Shown here one piece after another: positions 25,201-31,800 of a DNA stretch of 32,024 nucleotides. Numbering within the stretch: the stretch's first letter is position 1; every line of letters starts with the position of its first letter. The position numbers and the translations under genes were made by a program. Under the pieces are notes generated by a model that was not told the DNA's origin, did not search any database, and worked only from the letters and a program-made list of their open reading frames with translations. The DNA comes from a virus: IMG/VR virus record IMGVR_UViG_3300010354_000341, positions 1 to 32,024 of that record; one strand, written 5' to 3'.

Positions 25201-25364
25201 TGACTTCTAGGATTGAAAAGACCTAGAGAATCTCTGAAGCTGAACGCTCCGTTTACATACCTGATGCCACCAGCTGCAGTAGGATTATCACCGGGGGACC
25301 TATTTTCGAGGACTATGCCCTCTTCATCGGCCTCACCCGGTCTTCTATCTGGTGTCCTAGCCAT
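22209..25364 (-). CDS. Tail fibre protein with repeat shaft and distinct receptor-binding-type C-terminus (1051 residues)
   Basis: The N-terminus (MARTPDRRPGEADEEGI, then GGIRYVNGAFSF) looks like the docking segment of aquatic phage fibres as I recall them. The shaft has six SGSLTxL modules, two GIGT elements (LGIGTNSPNMPLEVFG, VGIGTASPSARFHLVG), two INDSVVATVSGTTFTG-type blocks and L-G-S-x-x-K-R-W elements. The last 190 residues differ: a DIGLSLYDIEVFDTSFNKMI strand region leads into YGARAWVNFNGTGTISIRAS and then SSITDNGTGDYIVNFSSPM. This C-terminal domain is a familiar fibre tip in phages, likely to contact the host receptor. It has no strong ribosome site (AAGAAATAAGAA before the ATG) and begins 3 bases after the helical 208-residue gene. 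Confidence 0.9.
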   Translation of the reverse strand: MARTPDRRPGEADEEGIVLENRSPGDNPTAAGGIRYVNGAFSFRDSLGLFNPRSQLSAAGYDTEIQYNYLGFLSASSDLKFARDRRSLVATNISGSLTRLSDGTSFIIAGGNMSVVTGSNGSIFLSTINSGTISGVSPGTGLLGGGTDGSVSLRINDSVVATVSGTTFTGPIKFNSGLSGSLTRLTDGTSYIASGVGINVTTGSTGRITVALSNTGSAGTYGSQSQIPVFTTDLQGRITNVSLTSVQIAETQVTNLTSSLDNRVLKTTSIIAGNGLIGGGDLSSDRTLSINDSVVATLSGSTFSGVVKFNAGLTGSLTRLSSGDPFIIGGSNVIVTTGSNGTIVIDAVGGTNGGSLVDGFGSPNYVSKWQDTNTLTDSIIYDDGSSVGIGTVSGGDKFTVLGDSSLTGSLLPGLDASYNLGSSVKRWKVFSNDLEAYGTSQFHGNITPGIDSNYDIGTTDNNWRNIFAANISGSLTGSGLTLGSIVFSGPGGLITGSNSRLFWDSSNSRLGIGTNSPNMPLEVFGVSGSLFSVTDNLSGSLISICGVNGIPIFEVFSDNRVILGGGFSSNTLTVTGSLVGIGTASPSARFHLVGTSSASTPVAILQAGVTSPTAKVVDVRNYSGNTVASIDHVGILSASFGSFSSNVTSQTIVATTGFSGSLTKLSDGKSYLVAGNNIGITTGSNGSITISSSMNGAAVIAGSDRQIQFNDGGEFGASPGLSYNKNTQAVTGTYVVASTGFSGSLTRLTDGSSYLVAGPGISIATGSNGSVVITNDGTVGDITSVNAGNGLLGGGTSGNVTLSVNDSVVATVSGTTFTGVTKHSAGLSGSLTNLTDGSSYLRAGDGIVVLTGSNGSVTISLGAITYATASFSDATSVTVNHDIGLSLYDIEVFDTSFNKMIPKSATATSSTQASITFSIPTSGYIAVGGPVAGGSGASTLGNITPTAGSAPYYGARAWVNFNGTGTISIRASQNVSSITDNGTGDYIVNFSSPMPDENYTVSLSVGGTSGVDIIKSRDDVTPRTSSLFRVSTLTSGFTAADASNVNATIFR

Positions 25365-25367
25365 TTC

Positions 25368-25994
25368 TTATTTCTTCTGTTTCTTTGACTTGGTCTTAGC
25401 TGTTTGATCTACCACTTCTTCTGATTGATTTTCTATCTGTGTTTCTTCAGTTTTTTCTTTTGGGGCTTCTCCGTCTGGTTGAGCTGATGCGTCTTCAGAA
25501 AGTCTTCTTAGTTTTATTGAAGGACCCGGGCGTGTTCCAACAGACCTTCCTGCAGATTCAGCTTCATTTGATTCTTTTGCCTGATTCTCTTCTTCGAGGC
25601 TCCTTTCGAGCGCTCTTCTCAAGAGTTGCTGTCTATTGATCTCTTCGTCTCTATATTTTTTTGCAATGGAAACTGCCTGCTGAAATGCGCTTATCTTTCC
25701 TGCTTGCGCCTGCTTGTTATTTTCAGCAACATTTGCGAGATTGACAATGTTGTTTCTTGCTCTCTCAAGGTAAGACTTAATCATCTTTGATACTTCAAGG
25801 TCCGTCTCTTTTTCGTCGAGATCCCTGTGAACAACCTTGACAAGATTCTCGAGGGAGACTGCAGCGTTTCTCAATGCGCTAACAGCTCCCTCTTCCCTAT
25901 ACAAATCTTTTGTTGCACTTTCAAGGGCATCGTCAAGACGATTCCCAAGTTCATTAACTGCTGTAAGTTTTGCTTCGGACTTTAATAAACTCAT
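25368..25994 (-). CDS. Helical, charged protein preceding the fibre (208 residues)
   Basis: The chosen start is the ATG at 25994 (MSLLKSEAKLTAVNELGNRL) with the strong CGCAGGAG site just upstream. The frame also extends to a TTG at 26027, but that lies in the loop of a hairpin and has no ribosome site. Residues 1-140 are predicted helical and probably coiled-coil (LESATKDLYREEG, LVKVVHRDLDEKETDLEVSK, RQQLLRRALERSLEEENQAK). The last 65 residues are disordered and charged, ending in a Lys-rich tail (KTKSKKQKK). The family is unrecognised. Position just before the 1051-residue fibre and helical composition suggest a fibre-assembly or whisker-like accessory, which is inference. Translation is likely controlled by the hairpin. 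Confidence 0.78.
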   Translation of the reverse strand: MSLLKSEAKLTAVNELGNRLDDALESATKDLYREEGAVSALRNAAVSLENLVKVVHRDLDEKETDLEVSKMIKSYLERARNNIVNLANVAENNKQAQAGKISAFQQAVSIAKKYRDEEINRQQLLRRALERSLEEENQAKESNEAESAGRSVGTRPGPSIKLRRLSEDASAQPDGEAPKEKTEETQIENQSEEVVDQTAKTKSKKQKK

Positions 25995-26046
25995 AACGCT
26001 CCTGCGAGATTTTTCAACATTATACAATTATCTCGCAGGAGCGTTA
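25994..26046 (-). promoter_or_regulatory. 17-bp perfect hairpin hiding a ribosome site, with TATAAT in its loop
   Basis: Arms at 25994-26010 and 26030-26046 are perfectly complementary over 17 bases around a 19-base loop. In minus-strand mRNA the 3' arm contains GCAGGAG, the ribosome site of the ATG at 25994-25992, so the folded form would block translation. The loop contains TATAAT (minus strand, 26024-26019). TTAACG lies 17 bases upstream of it (4 of 6 to TTGACA). Transcription from that -10 would start near 26012 and omit the 5' arm, leaving the ribosome site open. The hairpin has no T-run, so it is not a standard terminator. Confidence 0.7.
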
Positions 26047-26062
26047 ATTAGCCTACTTTGTG

Positions 26063-27607
26063 TTATGCTCTAACATAAGGAACGACACAGATAACATCTC
26101 CAGTCTTGAGCGGGAACTCAAACTTAAGAGAGTTGGCATCGTTACCGGCATAGTAGTCGTTGCCAGATCCCGGGTAGAGAAGCTGGCCGTTAAGATAGAC
26201 GTCGTAGTCCGATCCGAAAGTTCCTGCATCCATGTAAGGAAGTGCTACGTCGACGTTTGAATCTCCCAAGGAGACGTTAACGTCTGCGTTAAGATCACTC
26301 TGAACGATTGAGTACACCTTTGGACGACGCTTGGCCTGATAGATTCCTTGAACAAGTGAAACTTCTCCAAATGCTGTTTCAAACTCGTCCCACTCGGCGG
26401 TGGTGTCAGTGAGCTTTATGCTTGTCGCTGCCCAGGTAGAACCGCCCATGTTACCGTCGCTGAGGAGAAGCTCTCCAGCTCCGAGGAGCTTGAGATCGTC
26501 TGTAGCTGTTGTCTCGATGACTCCGGCTGTCACACCGACGTCAATTCTCGTTCCGGCCGTGTTGAACTTGGCGCCTTCTGAGAAATCGACATCAACTGCG
26601 TTGATGTCGAGATAGTCAACGTCGGACGAAACAGAAACGGTCGTGTCGTTGCTGCTGTGACCTTCGTCGATCTTGAAGACTGTGGCATTGTTGCTGTCTC
26701 TAATTTCCCAATAGAAACCACCGTTGATGTCGAGAGTTGCGTTATTTGAAACCTCAACCGGCAAAGTTCCCTGGTTGTCATAAGCGTTTTGACGTGTCGT
26801 TGCGCTCGTCGAAGGGACGTCGATCTCAGCGCCGCGGAGGAAGTCCTGCTCGTTGAGGTCACCGAGGGCCTTACGAACAGTTGAAACGTAGTTGATTACT
26901 TTGTTCTGTATCGATGAAGCAGGAGCTGCTATGAGGTCGTTACCTGCGACTGGGTCGACCATAACGAAAGATATCTGAGCTCTCTTGTCAACATCGTTGA
27001 GTGTGTGTCCGTTGGCGCCGTCCTCTGTCTGGAGGAGACCGTAGATGATGCTGTTCTCGTGAAGGAGCGGATCTCTGTTGGATCCTGTCACAATCATCAA
27101 GAGGTTCTTGGGGCTAATTGCAGTCGCGCCTTGAACTTCTGCGAGAGAGTGTGTACCAAAGGTTCCTGGGTGCTGAACAGCAACCGATCCTGTGAACTCC
27201 GTTGCGCCGAGAGCAACAACTTTTCCAATTCCGGCTGGGTTGGGAGCCTGCGTTGCTGTCGAAAGAATGACCCAGTTCTGTCCATCAGGAACTGTGACGT
27301 CAGAGACGCTGACGTAGCTTGTGAGAACTCTCTTTCTCTCGAGGCTGTGAAGGTCGTTGTTGAGAGAGTCGATACCGCGCTGTCTTCCGTTTTCGAAAGA
27401 TGTCGGTGTGTAGATGTTGTCATACCAGTTATCAGAGGGCATTGTGTCGCCGTCTCTGTTGAGCATGTTCTGTATCTGAGAGCGAAGATTATTTAAGTCT
27501 TCCTCGAGCGATGACGCCGACTCCCACAAAACGTCTGGTTCGAGCTGATCGTCATAGACGTCAGAGTTTTTGATCTGAATTCCTTGCCTAATAAAAGTAC
27601 GTGCCAT
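26063..27607 (-). CDS. Phage structural/tail fibre-associated protein (514 residues)
   Basis: The protein opens MARTFIRQGIQIKNSDVYDD and has an early coiled-coil-like segment (SLEEDLNNLRSQIQNML) followed by a NWYDNIYTP element. I recall proteins with this same opening as common structural components in aquatic T4-like phages, but not with an established role. The middle is beta-rich and includes LLMIVTGSNRDP, and the C-terminal part ends in a compact strand region (YDVYLNGQLLYPGSGNDYYA, then GDVICVVPYVRA). That ending resembles the L-Y-V-N-G-x-L-Q fold of the neighbouring upstream gene. The ATG at 27607 has an excellent TAGGAGA site. A two-hairpin leader precedes it. Confidence 0.82.
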   Translation of the reverse strand: MARTFIRQGIQIKNSDVYDDQLEPDVLWESASSLEEDLNNLRSQIQNMLNRDGDTMPSDNWYDNIYTPTSFENGRQRGIDSLNNDLHSLERKRVLTSYVSVSDVTVPDGQNWVILSTATQAPNPAGIGKVVALGATEFTGSVAVQHPGTFGTHSLAEVQGATAISPKNLLMIVTGSNRDPLLHENSIIYGLLQTEDGANGHTLNDVDKRAQISFVMVDPVAGNDLIAAPASSIQNKVINYVSTVRKALGDLNEQDFLRGAEIDVPSTSATTRQNAYDNQGTLPVEVSNNATLDINGGFYWEIRDSNNATVFKIDEGHSSNDTTVSVSSDVDYLDINAVDVDFSEGAKFNTAGTRIDVGVTAGVIETTATDDLKLLGAGELLLSDGNMGGSTWAATSIKLTDTTAEWDEFETAFGEVSLVQGIYQAKRRPKVYSIVQSDLNADVNVSLGDSNVDVALPYMDAGTFGSDYDVYLNGQLLYPGSGNDYYAGNDANSLKFEFPLKTGDVICVVPYVRA

Positions 27608-27620
27608 GGCTTTCTCCTAA

Positions 27621-27661
27621 AATCGCAGTCGTCAGCGATTCGAGCTAATTATTATTTAGCT
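27621..27661 (-). promoter_or_regulatory. Two adjacent small hairpins in the leader of the 514-residue gene
   Basis: AATCGC/GCGATT (27621-27626 and 27635-27640, 8-base loop) and AGCTAA/TTAGCT (27643-27648 and 27656-27661, 7-base loop) are both perfect 6-bp stems. The first ends just before the TTAGGAGA ribosome site, so it is in the 5' leader. The second, AT-rich one overlaps a CTAAATA element. Leader structure or transcript-end structure are both possible; neither has a long T-run. Confidence 0.42.
27653..27659 (-). promoter_or_regulatory. Candidate late promoter core CTAAATA upstream of the 514-residue gene
   Basis: The minus strand reads GCTAAATAATAATTAGC. CTAAATA differs from the T4 late core at its first bases and is identical to the heptamer ahead of the leftward neck operon (11955-11961). 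It lies 46 bases before the ATG at 27607. A similar AATAATTAGC string precedes the giant fibre gene (about 20691-20701). This is weak evidence on its own. Confidence 0.33.
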
Positions 27662-27681
27662 ACTGAGTTTACACGTGATTT

Positions 27682-28860
27682 TTAGTAAGGATAAGTTGCT
27701 AACAGGTTGGATCCGACCTTAGGAATGTAATTCATGGTTATCGACTTGCCTGCCAAAGTGTAGTCTCCTATCACGCCTTGTCGCTGCAAAACACCGTCGA
27801 CGTAAAGCATCAAAGATTCAGGAGGATTTGGAGTCTCAGCAAGTTCAAATGAATAGTTGACACCATTTGATAGACCGGAAGGAACGTCCATCCATTTGGT
27901 CGTAGTGGGTAAGAAATAAAGGTAAGGATATGTTGCAAAAATATTTGAATTAGCTCTAGGGGCGTAATTAAAAACAATTTGCTTGTTTGAAATGGTGTAG
28001 TCTGCGCTATATCCTTGCTTCTGAAGAACACCGTTGACGTATAAGAGAAGAGCTGATGGCGGCTCGGGTTTTTCCGCTAGATCAAAGACCATGTTTGCGC
28101 CGAGTGAGACATCGCCCGATGGGATTTCCATCCACGAAGTTTTTATTAGGACGTTAGTTCCGTAAGTCGTGTCGCCAGTGTTCGCAGCGGCATCGATTAC
28201 TTCATTGGACATTCTGCCAACGTAAACAAAGGCTCTCGCAAAAGCAGGGATCTTTGAAGCGTTGTAGTCCTGTATGAAAAGAATTCCGTTGTAGTAGTCG
28301 ACGTTCCAGTCGATATTGTCAAGAAGGGGTATTTCATCTCCAGCATTTCCTGCACCGTCATCCTTGAAGAGTGTGACGATATACGGATTAGGAGCGGTCT
28401 GAGAGAAAAAAGGCGGCAAAAGCTGAGCCTGCCCGAGAGTCTCATGAAGATATTTGAGATTGTCAAAGACTCCATTTCCAGACTTGGTATTGTTAGTAAG
28501 CGTCTGGTAATTTTTAGGGAATCTAAACATGTAGGCATGTGGGCCTGCTGTTTGAGCAGCTTCTCCCGAATCAGAACCTGATCCACCTCCCGGGTTATTT
28601 GCATCGTAAGTAGTTCCAGCCACGGGAACTAATTCAAATTCAACATACTCTACGCTTGGGAACGCTCCAACACCCTGCACCATATAGAGAGTCTGCGTTG
28701 GATTATTTGGTATTCTGTCGCCGAAAATGAGGTTAGTTGCAGCCTGAATGTTTGAACCGATGACCTCTTCACCGTCAATCTTTAGGTTTGAGGTGTGCGC
28801 TTTGCCCAGAAGCTTCTTCTGGGCAAATAGCGTTGCGCTTGTATCGGATTTACCTGCCAT
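27682..28860 (-). CDS. Structural protein with two C-terminal tandem repeats (392 residues)
   Basis: The N-terminal 240 residues are unique (MAGKSDTSATLFAQKKLLGK, a Gly/Ser-rich loop near residue 91, AYMFRFPKNYQTL, then VDYYNGILFIQDYNA). The C-terminal 150 residues are two copies of a domain (residues 242-313 and 322-392). Each has W-M-x-(I/V)-P-S-G, F-(D/E)-L-A-E-x-P-x-P-P, L-Y-V-(N/D)-G-V-L-Q-(K/R)-Q-G, D-Y-T and an ATYPY ending. This L-Y-V-N-G-V-L-Q fold occurs in many phage tail and fibre-adaptor proteins as I recall. The ATG at 28860 is preceded by GGAG within the end of the previous gene, one base away. It may be an adaptor between tail and fibres, which is inference. Confidence 0.83.
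   Translation of the reverse strand: MAGKSDTSATLFAQKKLLGKAHTSNLKIDGEEVIGSNIQAATNLIFGDRIPNNPTQTLYMVQGVGAFPSVEYVEFELVPVAGTTYDANNPGGGSGSDSGEAAQTAGPHAYMFRFPKNYQTLTNNTKSGNGVFDNLKYLHETLGQAQLLPPFFSQTAPNPYIVTLFKDDGAGNAGDEIPLLDNIDWNVDYYNGILFIQDYNASKIPAFARAFVYVGRMSNEVIDAAANTGDTTYGTNVLIKTSWMEIPSGDVSLGANMVFDLAEKPEPPSALLLYVNGVLQKQGYSADYTISNKQIVFNYAPRANSNIFATYPYLYFLPTTTKWMDVPSGLSNGVNYSFELAETPNPPESLMLYVDGVLQRQGVIGDYTLAGKSITMNYIPKVGSNLLATYPY
27685..27897 (-). repeat. C-terminal domain repeat, copy 2
   Basis: Codes residues 322-392 of the 392-residue protein: KWMDVPSG, LAETPNPPESLMLYVDGVLQ, and an ATYPY end. It aligns over its whole length with the preceding copy at roughly half identity, so the duplication is old. 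Confidence 0.85.
27922..28137 (-). repeat. C-terminal domain repeat, copy 1
   Basis: Codes residues 242-313 of the 392-residue protein: SWMEIPSG, LAEKPEPPSALLLYVNGVLQ, and an ATYPY end. Eight residues (LYFLPTTT) separate it from copy 2. Confidence 0.85.
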
Positions 28861-28861
28861 A

Positions 28862-31800
28862 TCAGCTCCAGCTAATGCTTATCCTCTCGAGATATCCTGT
28901 CCAGTCTTTGTGAGCCATAATTCTAACAACAATTCTTTGAGCGCTCGGAGAAACTGTTCCATCAACTGTAACACCGTTGAAGGTACATGTATTAGTTGCA
29001 CCAGCAGCAGTAACCGAAGATGTGAGGTCACCACTGAGACAGCCGGAATCTTCTGCCCAGTTACCTGATCCGGCGCTGGGTCTTGCAAGATCCATATAGC
29101 TTGTCTTGCCAGGAAGACTTATATGAACATATACATTTTTATTTGCGCCTAATATGCCTGAGTTGGGACCATTCTTGGCGACTATTGTTGCATCACCGTA
29201 GAGTGTGACTTTTATGCTGGGTCTGTCGTCCGTCGTGTTGTTTCTAAAGTATCTCAAATAAGATCTGTTTGAATTAACGAGAGAGCTGTAATCGACGTTT
29301 CCAGCAGGAGACTCTATAGATCCGCCCTCTTTATGGTTTCTAAAATCTCCATTCTCGCCTCCATACTTGGGTGCCATCAAGAATCTGTCATAGATGAGCA
29401 ATCCTGTCGAATAAGCAGGATAATTTGCAACATCATTCATTGACACAGCGGAGTTCCAAGCATTGTAACCTGCAACAACAACAGACTGAGATGCATATGT
29501 AGTGTCAATGATTCTATAAGACTCTCCTGTAAAATAACATTCCGTATTCTCGTTGCTTCCTGCATTACTTGGTGTCCAAACTAACAGTTTAGTAGTTGAT
29601 TGAACAGGAGTAGTGATGGGAGTCTTGAAGGGATGAACGAACGTCATTGCGCCGCCGCAGCCATAAGAAGTGGTGCGGGAGCCAGGCAAAGACTTACTTA
29701 ATGTGAAGTTTATAGTCCCTTCAACTTCAATGTCTTCGTTCTGACTGTCAGTATTAGTATTTAGAATCTGCAAGCTAGCAGCGGAAGAATTAGTTGTTTT
29801 TGCGGAAGTTATACCGGGTCCACTCTGTACTATTTTTGCTGCAGAAGCATTGGTAAGAGAAGTGAATGATATCGCTGAAGCGCTGTTAGAATACACGTTT
29901 CTGTAAATGTTTGAAATCTTCGTGTGTATGCTACCAGAAGGAGAGTTGAAATATTTGACTCCGCTGACGTACGAGAAAGAATCGTCGCCAAAAATAGACA
30001 GAGAATTCTCACTTGAAGACATTGACGTAGAATCGACTTCATTTATCCATTCTACGTAGTTTGTGACTCTGTCGACAGCATCTACAGAATGAACCACTCT
30101 AAGATAATTCCATCCATTCCTCTGTTCAGCAGGTACAACTCTATATCGACCAGTGCGTTGTATCTCAGAGTATCTGGGAACTCCGTTGTCAAACATACCG
30201 GGAGACCAAGTGCTGACAGATATAAATCCAGAACCATTACCGTTCAAACTTGTTCCTGTACCTGCTCCTGGTGATCCGGCTCCAGAATAGCTCGATAGGT
30301 CTACTGAGTGAACAACACTTCCATTCACTTCAAGACGAAGAATTCCAATATTACCATCAGAAAAAGCATTATCTACATAGTCTCTACCGGGAGAAACAAC
30401 AGCTTCGTTCAGATCTCCCTCCATTGTCGGCACAGAGGTAAAAATACCTCTCCTGAGATTGTTTCCAGAAGTAGCAGCACCGTAGGATTCATTTAGCCCT
30501 GTGGCAGGGAAACCAGCAGAAGTGTCTGGATTTGAATAGCCTGTTATTGACTTTGTAGAACCGAATGAAAGCACAGCAGTGGAGCCCAGATTGTCTGAGT
30601 CTATATTGTAGAGATCAGGGACTGGTGTAAGAGTTCCTGTACCTGCTCCGAACGTAACTGACATCAGCGATACGTTGCCTGTCCAGGTTGCGTCTGCTTC
30701 GATTTTTACGACAATGTATTCGTTGCTATCGATCGAAAGATTTCCAAGGTTTAGATAGTTTGTTGCATTTAACGTCGGGTTAAACGTAAGCACACCATTG
30801 CTTGTGTGCAAGCCTGCTCCATCTCCATAACTCGCCCCAAAGACATATGGTAAAGCTACATCCATCCATCCTGTCTTACCAGGTATTTTTACTGATATTT
30901 TTATTCTAGATGCATTCAGAGATGTGGATGATTGAACTATTGTAGACGAGCCATTCAGTGAAATAGATAGATCATACTGATTCGCTCCAGAAGTATTTTG
31001 GAACTTTCTGTAGAAAGTCCTGGTTCCCGTGATAGTCGAGTAATTGGGGTTGCCAGAAGGCCCATTAGACATTCCGAGAAAGTTACCACCATTCACTGTG
31101 TTCTTTGGAGAAACGAGAAGCTGATTGTAGAACTGCAAGCCATCAGCGTACCCAGACGTGCTGAGCATGTGAACGCTTGAGTCCCAGACATTAGAGGCGT
31201 CTGACACGCTAGATTGCGTGTCGTACGAACCTGCTTTAATTCTGTAATTTTCGGCCCTGAATGTCTCAAGTAAATTAGTAGAAGTATTTGTAAGCTTATA
31301 CAGGAGGATCTGAGAGACAGAATATCTTCCACCGTTTACGATTGAAGCCTTGAGTGGATGTGTGACATTAACTCCTACTTCAATTCCACCGTTTAAAAAG
31401 TAGTCTGCACTTAGACTGCTTTGCGAAGATACGTTTATGATTTTAGTATGATCTTCACCTGCAGCTATGTCGATACCTGACCTTGACTGCGAAGGAAAAG
31501 AGTAGGAAAGATTAGCAGCAGCGTTAGAAGTATTTGTTGCAGTTAAAGTAATGGTACTTAGATCGTAAACATACTTGTAGGCGTTATAAACTTTTACTGC
31601 GTAACTGAGATTTCCTGCATTGTAGTATTCAACGCCCGAAAGTTTGGTAGATCCTGTGCCTGTAAAAGACAAACTTCCGCCTGAAGCTTGCAAGGTAGTA
31701 GAATCATCATCGTTGATCCATTCAACATAGTTTGTCTGGTATTGTGCTGACCCTACAACGTGGATAACTCTTGCGTAATTCCAACCTCTTCTTTGATCAG

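Noticed and set aside
26019-26027. TTG start at 26027 for the 208-residue gene
   Set aside because: It lies in the hairpin loop without a ribosome site, while the ATG at 25994 has a strong CGCAGGAG site.
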